DNA of 64,000 nt. Origin: Bactericera cockerelli (lineage: Eukaryota; Arthropoda; Insecta; Hemiptera; Triozidae). How positions within the stretch are numbered: the first letter of the stretch is position 1; every line of letters starts with the position of its first letter. The position numbers and the translations under genes are program-made. Under the pieces are notes generated by a model. That model ran no database searches. It was not told the DNA's origin and saw nothing but the letters and a program-made list of their open reading frames with translations. Positions 54,801-64,000 of this stretch are shown piece by piece. Location: assembly GCA_024516035.1 (NCBI GenBank), contig CM044962.1, positions 1,464,864 through 1,528,863 on the forward strand. Reading direction: 5' to 3'.

Positions 54801-57613
54801 CTTGTCAAAATAAGTGTTTTTAAAATCTTTTTAAACACTTTCTGTGCCGTCTGGGTAGTCTGCTGTGACTAAAGATAGAGATACTTTTAAGATGTGAATT
54901 TATGTGATACTTTTATTTTCATGTCAATTTTTTTTCTAATGTTTCTAAATTGATTGCATAAATATATTGATACCTTAGATTCCTTGGGTCAAATAAGCAT
55001 GGATTATCTCTATCAACTAGGGGTCAGAAATGGACCCTAACTGAGTTAGAACTGACTTAAACTCGAAAAATTAATATTAAAAATTGAATTCGTATCCTAT
55101 GTCCTATACATATGTCCTAACTAAAGGGCGGGGTTATTGGTTATTGCCTATGGCAATCTCTTTATTCCAATTGTTTCTAGTCTCTTATTGGGATTTTTCA
55201 TTCTTTAAGGTGTATTCTTCTTTTATTTTTGTTTTGTTCTTAATTATTTTATTTTAAATTTCACAATAAAAAAAATGTTCTATTATAAAAATGTATCGTA
55301 TTATTTTTAGGTGGTTTTACAGCTAAAATTCCCAGGGTATTTAAAACGGTCTGTGGTCTAGAAGAGACAGTCCCCGAGAATGTTCTCGGAGACGGTTCCG
55401 AGAAGGCTCGGAGACAGTCCCCGAGAATGTTCTCGGAGACGGTTCCGAGAAGGCTCGGAGACGGTCCCCGAGAATGATCTCGGAGACAGTTCCCGAGACC
55501 GATCTTGGAGCAATCTCGAGCACCAGCAATCGACGCTACGGTGCGGACGTAGACTGTCCCGGAGCAGTCTCCGAATGGTCTCCTAGGTGTCTCCGATATC
55601 ATTTTTTGGGATCCGAGACAGGACGATACAATCTCGTTCCTAGATCTCGGAGATGGTTCCGAGACTGTTTTTTGTTTAAGGGGTACAAGTCCACTGCCTT
55701 TTTGATCAAGCTACTGAGGTTGGTCAAGCTACAAGGGATAAATTTCCTTGGATAAATATTACTTGAATTTGAAACAAAAATTGAAGTTGCACAAGAATAT
55801 GCTAAAGATGTACTGAGTGCATAATTAGTCCAAAGGTAAAATCCTCACTTGCCATGTGGAAGATCTAGGTTTGATCCCCAGAGCCAACAAAAAAATTGTA
55901 CTATAAATTAGCTTGTTTTGCACCTAAATGGGAAGTAATGTGTCACTTCTCACCCATCAGAACGGAGGCATACTATGGGATGAGCAAGCTATGAAACAAA
56001 GTGTTGGCAGTAGCTGCTTTTTCATGGGTTCAATATAGAAATGGCTGTGAAACACTCATCTTTTTTTGAAGGCTCTCTGTCAGTTATCAAATGATTAACA
56101 CACTAGTCTGGTAATCCAGATAGTGTAGGGATCCGTTGGTTCGGATCCCACCCAGTGCATGAATTTTTCCTCATCAATTTCAGTTTGTGACCACATAATA
56201 ATAAGACTGAGAGTAGGTAGGTGGTAGAAAATGCTTTGAGCATTAACCTTGCCTTGCCTGGTGGTTACCTTCCACTAAAGAGTGTTATTATTATTAACAT
56301 TGTGACCCCTTCCCCATCATGGAGATTACCTAAGTATTGGCAAGTGGCAACCTAGATACACACATGACTGCTGGTATATCACTGTAGTGAAATGAAAGCA
56401 ACTTACCCAGTACACAACATGAAGCAGCAGCACAGTGTAGCGCAGCACTTGTAATTAGTAGTTGTCTCTGTTTTGATCTGCTGGTGACAGTTTGGACAGG
56501 ACATAAACATTGACCGGGGACCCACAAATGGCATTGCACCAGGTCCGGCCATATTGATGACAACATTTTGGGGTTGTTGAGTAACGGGAGGTTGGTAAGG
56601 AGGTCCTGAAGCGCTTGGGTTCCCACCACTCACAGCAGGGTTGTATGGAGTCATGGCATCCATGTTGTTTGCAGGAATTGTTGGGTAGATGTGGCTTTGA
56701 GGAGGGTAACCTGCACAATTTAATGTAAACAGCTTTTATTTTTGTACAGTTTAACTTAAACATACCAAAACATAAATACAGAATCAGATTACTCTCTGAT
56801 GTACCATTCATGAGATATAAGCATTTAAGTGAAAAGTTAGTGGTCAGGCACATGGTCTCTATCACCAAGAACAGATAATGCAAAGTTGATGAATATAAAA
56901 TGGGACAGTCTACAGAATGTCTCCTACATGTTTACAAAATTTTGTCAAAATCTGTTCAATATGTAACAAGGAATGTTTTTAACACGTTCGTTACCGAACA
57001 GCCATATGTGGATGTTTTTGTGTTTTTCTTTGGGACCGAAACACACATGTGGCCGTTATCAAAATTTTAACGAGGGACTGGACATCCATATAATTATGGC
57101 CTTTTTGAGGTAGGTTGTTAGTATTAGAACAGATATAGGATCGATTCTTGTACAAATACAATGCCAAATATGCAAAAAAAATCATTTTGGTACCCAGGAT
57201 GCAACAGCGACTTTACCGCCTTTACTGGTCCCTACGTAAAACTTGAAAAAATTGGCTTGGTAACGAACGTGTGAACTGACAGACACCAAACCAAAGTTCT
57301 TCAGGAAGTCATGAAACGTCCAGAAATATGTAAAAAATTGAAGTCGGAGCAAAAAATTTTTTTTTCTCAAAAATGCACACAATACTTCCAATTTCTATTA
57401 GAAAGTATTGGAAGTAATTCTAAAACTCTATCATGTGTAATTGAGGGGCTTTCAATGACACAAATTAAAATTACTATACTCACTAGGATTGTAAGCTGGT
57501 TGCTTAGCGTCCAATTCATGGACTTGATTCAAGGACAGAGAGCTCATGGAGTTTGATTCATCATAGGCGGGGGGTGCTGAAGACATCTTGTCGTATGGAA
57601 TATCAGAGCTCAT
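51897..57613 (-). CDS. LITAF: LITAF-domain membrane protein, three coding exons
   Basis: Coding exons 57484-57613, 56407-56710 and 51897-52005; phases 1 and 2 fit, and the total is 180 codons plus stop. LITAF/SIMPLE proteins are monotopic proteins of endosomal and lysosomal membranes that bind zinc through split CxxC pairs. Seen here: a Pro/Tyr-rich N-terminus with PPAYDE (PPxY-like, a WW-domain ligand) and PYQPP; the first knuckle CPNC near residue 125; a Cys-rich hydrophobic stretch CCATLCCCFMLCTG running into ICTLFSCVPYCMDSCK; and the second knuckle HKCPNC, ending GDLGVFQAS. An acceptor TTTCAG lies about 12 bases before the ATG, so a 5' noncoding exon is expected to the right. Intron 2 (4.4 kb) contains transposon element 2. 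Confidence 0.92.
52040..52130 (-). repeat. SINE-A, part disrupted by element 2 (tail side)
   Basis: Matches 11950-12090 up to CAGGTTA, where element 2 begins; the head continues at 55684. Confidence 0.9.
52131..55683 (+). mobile_element. Element 2: 3.55-kb deletion derivative of element 1, inverted
   Basis: Left end equals the right end of element 1 (52131-52708 against 50433-51016 inverted); right end equals the left end of element 1 (55225-55683 against 35456-36035 inverted). TA duplication at 52129-52130 and 55684-55685. A stretch at about 54880-55060 also matches element 1 near 39100-39330. The transposase and DUF4806 gene are absent, and no intact gene remains. The middle (52740-54850) includes SINE-G/F body fragments at 53400-53650 and 53940-54140; the rest is unassigned. 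It sits in LITAF intron 2. Confidence 0.92.
52704..52735. repeat. 32-bp perfect palindrome
   Basis: Centred on GATTGCAATC. It lies exactly where similarity between the two right ends of the elements stops, and suggests a rearrangement junction. Confidence 0.9.
55684..55720 (-). repeat. SINE-A, part disrupted by element 2 (head side)
   Basis: TACAAGTCCACTGCCTTTTT continues the SINE interrupted at 52130. Confidence 0.9.
55825..56070 (+). repeat. SINE-H copy in LITAF intron 2
   Basis: Decayed tRNA head (GGTTTGATCCCC as B box), then body GGGAAGTAATGTGTCACTTC, matching 1125-1435 inverted. Confidence 0.6.
56085..56300 (+). repeat. SINE-D copy in LITAF intron 2
   Basis: AGTCTGGTAATCCAGATAGTG and GGTTCGGATCCCACCC are the head; the body ends CCTTCCACTAAAGAGTGTTA and a TTA repeat. 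Confidence 0.7.
56983..57271. mobile_element. piggyBac-like MITE, copy 1
   Basis: Ends CACGTTCGTTACC and GGTAACGAACGTG flanked by TTAA on the left and TGAA (mutated) on the right. 289 bp. It splits an R2 repeat, in LITAF intron 1. Confidence 0.8.
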
Positions 57614-57990
57614 AATGCTTCACACTGAAATGAGAATACAGGATATTTATACCCGTTCTTGTAAGATTTCCGGAGTTACACAACAAAAGTCAAGTTTTCA
57701 TAATGGTGTTCAGGGCCAGATTAACTTTCTAACCATAGCTCTCTTTTGGTGCAGGGCCCCACTGAGCCAAACTCCCAGGGCTGCGGAGTCGGAGCCGGAG
57801 CTAAGGAGCCGGAGCTTAACATTTTTTGGTCTGAAGGAGCCGGAGCTGGAGCCGGAGCCAATTATTTTAGTAAAGAGGAGCTGGAGCCGGAGTCGGAGCC
57901 AAATTTTCAAAAACTTGGCTCCGCATCCAGCTCTGACTTAAAAATGAATTACTAGTATTTCCTCTCTGAAAAAAGTTATATTGTTCTTAA

Positions 57991-58282
57991 CACGTTCGTT
58001 ACCGAACGGCCATATGTGGATGTTTTTGTGTTTTTGTCTGGGACCGAACGGCCATATGTGGCTGTTATCAAAATTTTAACGAGGGACCGGACATCCATAT
58101 ATGGCCTTTTGGAGGTAGGTTGTTAGTATTAGTACAGATATAGGATCGATTCTTGTACAAATACGATGCCAAATATGCAAAAAAAAACCTGGGGACCAAA
58201 ATTTGGTCCCCAGTATGCAACAGCAACTTTACCGCCTGGTCCCTACGTAAAACTTGAAAAAATTGGCTTGGTAACGAACGTG
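57991..58282. mobile_element. piggyBac-like MITE, copy 2, nested in the hAT element
   Basis: Same 13-bp TIR as copy 1, with perfect TTAA on both sides (57987-57990, 58283-58286). About 90 percent similar to copy 1 by eye. Confidence 0.88.
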
Positions 58283-58688
58283 TTAAGGACACTTTATTCT
58301 TCGAATGTTAAATAAATGTACAAACCTATGAACAAAATTTTACTAGTTTAAGCACAAACTTATTCAATATTGACCAATTAGATATCAATTTTTTTTATAT
58401 TATTTCTCAAAAAATAATGAGTGGTTTTTTTTATTTATTATTATTATTACCTATTAAAAATAAATAACACTACTCCACCACATCCACTATTCCAGCACCA
58501 TCCTCAAATCTAATGTAAATAATGTTCTTATGTACAATAAAATACAATACAAAATTTAAAATGTACCTAAGAGTTATTAATTTGTGATTTAATGGTTCTA
58601 GATAAGGGGAAAAGTTATAGAACACAATGTAAGTGTTTAAACACATTTTTCGATACAACCAATGATAGGTATTCAGTTTATACTAATA

Positions 58689-59129
58689 CAGGGTGGTCCA
58701 GAAAGTTTGCACCAAAATGATAGGGGTAATAAAAGAGACCATTTCCAACAAAAATATTCCCGGACATTTTCCTTTATTTTTTGTCGTTTTCAAAATGGCG
58801 ACCAACACATGTGTTTTTCAAATATTCCGACTTTGGTTGGCTTTTGATTTTTTTATTTTTTTCTGTACCACCTAGAAAAAAACGAATTGCATTTTTGAAT
58901 TGAAAATAAAATTTTAATTAAAATAAGTTAAATTAACCCGTTCAATGTTTTAATGATCATGCTCATTTAGGCTGTCAGCGTTCTGAACCCACATATTTGA
59001 AAAACACACATTTTGGCCGCCATTTTGAAAACGACAAAAAATAAAGAAAAATGTCCGGGAATATTTTTGTTGGAAATGGTCTCTTTTATTACCCCTATCA
59101 TTTTGGTGCAAACTTTCTGGACCACCCTG
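58689..59129. mobile_element. Foldback MITE FB4, nested in the hAT element
   Basis: Ends CAGGGTGGTCCAGAAAGTTT inverted, TA on both sides; arms of about 145 bp containing AAAATGGCG and TCCCGGACATTTTC. 441 bp. Confidence 0.9.
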
Positions 59130-59309
59130 TATATACATTTTGTATTCAAATAAGATGCACATTACTGGAGCCAGGAGCCGGAGCCGGAGCCAGTTTTTTT
59201 TCTCTTAGCTCCAGGAGCCGGAGCTGGAGCCGGAGCTAGAAAATAATACAATGAGGAGCTGGAGCCGGAGCCAGAGCTCAAATTTTTTCCGCAGCTCCGC
59301 AGCCCTGCA

Positions 59310-59864
59310 AACTCCTCATAAATAAATTATTTAGAAAATAATAGGAGAAAATATTTCGGAAATTCATCTAAAATATTTCGTTTGCAAGGAAGTTACACAT
59401 GATCTGAAAGCACCACAGGCAATTTCCTTTGAATTTTTTTTTTGTGTATTTTGTATTTATGTCAAAGGTGAAAATGTCTTTGAAAACAATATAAAATATT
59501 ATTTCTTATGAACATACAGATAATTGGACATTTGCCAAATATTTGTATGTTTGTAAAACTACTTGTTGCTTCACCTATTACATATAAAATTATTTTTATA
59601 CAAATATTTTTTTTATTATATTCTACTGTTGCTTCACAAGTTACCTGTAAGTATTAGGTACCTAAGAAGTCCAGTGTTTCAAATTAGTGGTCTCTGTAAA
59701 CCACATTACCCAATCAAATACTACCTACCATCTGTGAACAAAATGTTAAAAATGTACATACCACCTCTGAAAAAATGTGGTCATCTCGCTCTCATAGCAA
59801 AGCCAAAAATTAAATGGATATACCCAACCTACAGAACCTGTCTAGATACAAATAAATACAATAG
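59310..59864. other. LITAF upstream region, no feature assigned
   Basis: AT-rich sequence. A 5' noncoding exon and promoter of LITAF may lie here or further right, but I cannot place them. Confidence 0.35.
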
Positions 59865-60010
59865 TTATCATATTTGTGTTAATCACAATCATGATATCAC
59901 AACTACCTACTCACACTGGCTTTACTAAATTTTTGCTTGACTTGGGACTTGAACCACCCACCTTCGGATTACAAGTCCGCCACCTTATCGATCAAGCTAC
60001 TGAGGTCGGT
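59865..60010 (-). repeat. SINE-A copy
   Basis: Complete, head at 60010 and tail at 59865; several differences from 11950-12090. Confidence 0.85.
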
Positions 60011-61136
60011 ACCTACTAATAAATACAACTCAAGATTACTTACACTGTGCAATGAATTTAATAGCTAACACACTTTGGTACTGATATATAAAAAAATACC
60101 GCAAATACTCAAAATAGGTATTTAATAATATCAAATTTTACCTAACTTAATAAAATGACTATTAATGAATAGGACAGAGGGTTTGTCATTCAAATGGTTA
60201 ACAGAAAATACAGAAATACGTACCTAATTACCTATAATTTCAAAAGACGAAATGGATGAAAGATAAACGAACGAGACAAACAATAACACTTTTGAAATAA
60301 ATGAATTTCTAATCTCAGATTTTAACAAAACAAAGGAACGGACTGTGAGAGTTTGAGAGTTAAATGAGGGTCGAGCGTGATAAAAAATGCTTGCTACACA
60401 AAAAATTCATAGAGGGAGACTTGAATGACGCCGTGCATTAGTGCAGTATGCTATGCTTGAAACTCTTGAAAGAGAAAGAGAGTAAAGAGACTGTGATTAC
60501 TGATATGGGTACCGGAAATGGTCCCTCGGGTTGACGGCTAAACTACTTGAGTAAACAGAAAATTTTACAAAATGACTGCAAGCTGCAAGAGTGATAAGAC
60601 CCAACTTCCAAGAGACTCAGGACTTAGGCACCAGTGGTCTCCAACCTACGGGCTACACTGCTACAGGTCTGTGTTGGGACACATTATTTTTCAATATTTT
60701 TTAACCAGGCCGCCGCGGTGGTTGCTGATTTTACAATAAAAATATTATCGGCTTGTATTTAAACTCCCCGATTAGAATGATAGAGTTCCATATTATTTCA
60801 GCAGTAAGTACCACGGTATAGGCCTCCGTTGTGTTCGCCTACGAAGTAACTTACTTACTTAAATATAGAAGTAAGTAGGTACCTACATAAAAACATAAAT
60901 ATGTTGGGAAAACATTGTGACTTCTATAATTTTATTATAAAAAAGAAAGAAGAAGAAATCTTTTTGGAGACCTCTGGACAATAGTCCTTAATTTCTGTAA
61001 GTATACATAAATGGATGACATCATGCTTTCTCTAGGTCCAGGAATTCTAGGATTCTAGGAATTTCCAGATATTACGTTGCAAAGATTCAGATGAACAAGG
61101 CAATCGCTAAACAAGCATTATACACCAATAATAATA
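60011..61136. other. Intergenic with a SINE-B-like fragment
   Basis: 60700-60830 contains decayed SINE-B (AATATTATCGGCTTGTATTT, CAGCAGTAAGTACCACGG). No gene found. Confidence 0.35.
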
Positions 61137-61434
61137 GTAATGCTATTAGTAGTTCTGTGAACTGTAAACTCTTCACACAGATCCTCTAATCATATCAAAG
61201 CTTCAGGACATCGAGACCACTCATTCAATAGCCAACTTTATGGGTTTTAATTTTTTTAAATTCAACAGGCCTAATTTTGAGGCCCTTTTTTCCTTTTTGG
61301 CCATAGTGCGGCCCCTTCAGCTCCAAAGATCACAAAATTTTATATTATACGTATTATGAAATATAATTTTTAATAGTTTCACCAAAGTTCATGAGCCTTG
61401 ATTAAAGCAAGGCTCTTGAACTTTGGTGAATTTA

Positions 61435-61474
61435 TCTATTTTTATTGAATAAATATCTATTCAATAAAAATAGA
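61435..61474. repeat. Perfect 17-bp hairpin, 6-nt loop
   Basis: TCTATTTTTATTGAATA and its exact inverse, directly after another hairpin at 61380-61428 (CACCAAAGTTCATGAGCC arm, one mismatch). Confidence 0.9.
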
Positions 61475-61706
61475 AAAATCGGTGTCAATTTTCACCAAAA
61501 CGGCTTTAATCTAGCCCAGAGTGGCCTAATTCGGCCCAAAAGCTAAAGTTTTAGAACCCCATATTGAACATGTAGGTATACTAAATTTCAACAATTTTTA
61601 GAATCCGGTCGAGAGTTATTGCGGAACAGACAGACAAACGAAAGTCAAATCGTCAAGTACTCAAGTAAAAACAAAACCTTCGGTTCGCTCCCTCACTGCG
61701 TTCGGT

Positions 61707-61930
61707 TAATTAATGGCCCGTAGTCCGGAGATCCTGTTCGATTCCCGGTCGGGGCAGACTTTTCGAACAGAAAATTTTCTTCGCACGTAAGACTGACCTT
61801 TCAGGCCTACCCAGACGGGGTGAGGTTTATGTGTATGTGGATAGCTAGTACGATTCCCAGCGAATATAAGGTAAAACCCTCGTCCTGACTATCTCAAAGA
61901 TCAGGACATTAAAACCAAATAGATTCAGGT
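61707..61930 (+). repeat. SINE-G copy between R3 copies
   Basis: GTTCGATTCCCGGTCGGG head end, then body CCCAGACGGGGTGAGGTTTA ... GTAAAACCCTCGTCCTGA. Confidence 0.65.
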
Positions 61931-63000
61931 GGTCACAGTATATCTAATAGAGGTCGGTGTATGATATTGGGGGCTTTTCTTGTGAAACTCCAACCAGTCT
62001 GTAATTAATAGTATTGTATGTACTCCTTTTTCAAATTAAGTAAAACTAGTAGTTCTCCGAACTGTACCTAACACAGATTCAACTATTGCTTTATAAATGT
62101 ACATTCAAACATGAGGAAATCTAGACCTTTCAGTTAATACCCCACTCGTAAGTTTTTAATAAAAAAAATATCAAACCGCCCTTTTTCGATTTCAGCAAAA
62201 CGGCCCTCATTTGACCCCGAGTGCCCTAATTTGGACCAAAAACTATAGGTAAAAATTTTAGGACCCCAGTGAACATGTAGGTATACTAAATTTTAACAAT
62301 TTTGAAGAATCCGGTCGAGAGTTAACAGACAGACAGGCACAAGACAAAACAGAATCTCACTTATTTGGGACGCTTCGCACCCTCACTGTGTTCGGTTAAT
62401 AAAGAAAATTATCTATATTTTTTTCGAGGTGGTAACTTGAAGTGATTGAATTATTTTCAAGTTTTTTAATATCTGAATAATTTTAGTCAGGTTGTCGATG
62501 GAGACGGCTAATAATACTAGATAAAAAATAATTTGAGTGCTGATAACGGGTTGTTATCGGTTGCCGATTTCAACCTAGCTGCATAACACACAGTTGAAAG
62601 TGTTAAAGCGTGCAAGGGGGCAAGGTTCTTTGAGCAGTGTCTACTTTTTCTTCAGACTCTAAGGAGTCTAAGGGTGTGGTGGAAGAGATTGCTGCAGGCA
62701 ATAATCCCACCCTTTAGTTAGGACTTTGGGACTAGTGGTTCTGTGGACTGTAAACCTCACACAGATTCAACTATCGCATTATAAATGTTTAATCAAGCAT
62801 GAGGACATCGAGACATTTCATTCAATACTAATTATTCTAATTAAAAATATCAACCGTTCCTTTTTCTTTGGGCCTGTTTAATTTTTTACCACAGTGCGGC
62901 TCCCTTAGCTTTCATGATCACAAAGTTTCAATAATGAACTCAAATATATTTTCTTGACGACTCACAAAATTTCAAGAGCTGTTCTAAAAATTAATCAGTA

Positions 63001-64000
63001 TTTTTCACTGAATTTAAATTTTTCGCTACCTAACCACTTACAAAAATGGAAGGGTATTTCGCGTTTGGCAAAATAGAAAAATACAATTTAATTTTATGTG
63101 ACAGTATTTATAAAATATTCTATCATAATAATAAATATTCATAGCGTGTAGAATTAACACGTTATGATAATTATAATTATTCTTAGATATCATTGAGGGA
63201 AAAAACTTCCCCTTTTTTCGTCCAAGGGAAAAATAATCATCGTCCCTCTTCTGATGCTTCAGTTTTTTCTTTCAAAGGCAAAACATGCAAGGATCCTACC
63301 TCCATGAACAAACGTGACCGTAGAATTGTATAGAAATCTGTTAACGTGACCATAAAAGCGGGGTGATCTGTGGAGCGGTAATATTCAAATTTGTTTGATA
63401 TATGACATTATTTTCAAATTTGAATTTTTTTGTGTTGTGAATTTTGCTTTTTGCAATTTGTCTTACCAAAACTACCAAAAGCCAAAGGTAGAAAGAAGAT
63501 ACCTACCTGCAAGAACTAAAGTAATTGTAATTCTTCTCCTCTTGTTCTTATTGTTGTGGAATTTCATTGTTGTGGAATTTCAACAATTCCTAAGAAATAA
63601 AGTTCTTTACAAAATGTGTGTCAAAAATTGAGCTAAATAATAAAGAGTTGCCAAGCCAAAAACAAGTAAGTTACTAAAATGTACCTACTTCAAGATTGTA
63701 ATTTTCAGCTTGGATATTCTTAATTTATTATAGAAGGGGCTCAAAAATGCTTGAACTGTCAAAGAAATATAAATCTATTTCTGAACTTGATTCTTACAGT
63801 TGCTAAGTTTTATTTCCTTATTTTGAAGAGAGTGAGGTACCCTCTTAATTGTCAACCACTGCAATGATATTCTGAAATATTAACACTTCTGCTTTAATTA
63901 CCAAACAATATTTATATTTTTCATGAATCAAAGGAGGACAAATTTTGTAACAAAAGAATAAGACTATTTTTATGTACAAATATGAATCCTATGACAAACA
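63001..64000. other. No gene recognised
   Basis: AT-rich sequence. The frame at 63395-63631 has no recognisable motif, and I do not call it. Confidence 0.35.

Larger units (their letters stand above)
57776..59307. mobile_element. hAT-type element with GGAGCC subterminal repeats
   Basis: TIR CAGGGCTGCGGAG at both ends, 8-bp duplication CAAACTCC (57768-57775, 59308-59315). Both ends carry arrays of GGAGCCGGAGC hexamer-based repeats. The interior has no transposase; it contains a piggyBac-like MITE and foldback FB4. It begins about 165 bp upstream of the LITAF start codon. Confidence 0.92.
61137..63000. repeat. Dispersed repeat R3, three copies
   Basis: Copies at about 61137-61710, 62040-62400 and 62720-63000 share GTGAACTGTAAAC-type starts, ATCAAGCATGAGGACATC, CCGGTCGAGAGTTA and an end at ACTGCGTTCGGTTAAT. 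The 61137 copy carries two long hairpins (61380-61428 with one mismatch; 61435-61474 perfect). No coding capacity seen; class unknown. Confidence 0.6.

Noticed and set aside
57710..57955. Frames rich in Glu, Pro, Gly and Ala at the hAT ends
   Set aside because: Products of the GGAGCC subterminal hexamer array.

Overview
This is a eukaryotic window, most likely from an insect; the order cannot be fixed from sequence alone. It is AT-rich and gene-sparse, with spliced host genes embedded in dense nested transposons. Insect-type markers are a gypsy/errantivirus retroelement with env, mariner, piggyBac-like and hAT MITEs, and tRNA- and 5S-derived SINEs.

Host genes: two first coding exons of fatty-acid-binding-protein (FABP) genes (minus, 4.0 kb and 21.6 kb); a complete single-exon Jupiter/HN1-type gene (plus, 26.67-26.95 kb); and a three-exon LITAF-domain gene (minus, 51.9-57.6 kb) whose exons I joined by splice sites and phase.

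Layout. 0-10 kb: FABP exon and SINE fragments. 10.19-18.48 kb: full-length errantivirus (minus) with LTRs identical as read, intact gag and pol, and env broken by a SINE. 18.5-27.9 kb: minisatellite, SINEs, second FABP exon, Jupiter. 27.9-35.2 kb: a long-TIR, TA-flanked element with a transposase remnant, then a 3.3-kb element with CCCAGACAGCAC ends containing a hAT MITE. 35.456-51.016 kb: a 15.6-kb DNA transposon. 51.9-59.3 kb: the LITAF gene, with a second, 3.55-kb copy of that transposon in its last intron and a nested hAT/piggyBac/foldback cluster upstream. 59.3-64 kb: dispersed repeats.

The main discovery candidate is the 15.6-kb element. Its ends begin CCCCTTAAACAAAAA, flanked by TA. 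The left and right subterminal regions differ, and each is full of short palindromic CTCGGA/TCCGAG repeats. It carries an intact 672-codon tnp2/CACTA-class transposase and, downstream on the same strand, an eight-exon, 413-codon DUF4806-family gene whose splice phases all agree. Splice acceptors lie at or within a few bases of both start codons, which suggests two proteins from one promoter, like TnpD and TnpA of plant En/Spm. The 3.55-kb derivative has the same two ends in opposite orientation, lacks both genes, and is inserted cleanly into a SINE, so the empty site and TA duplication can be read inside the window. I infer that the DUF4806 protein is the accessory, end-binding partner of the transposase.
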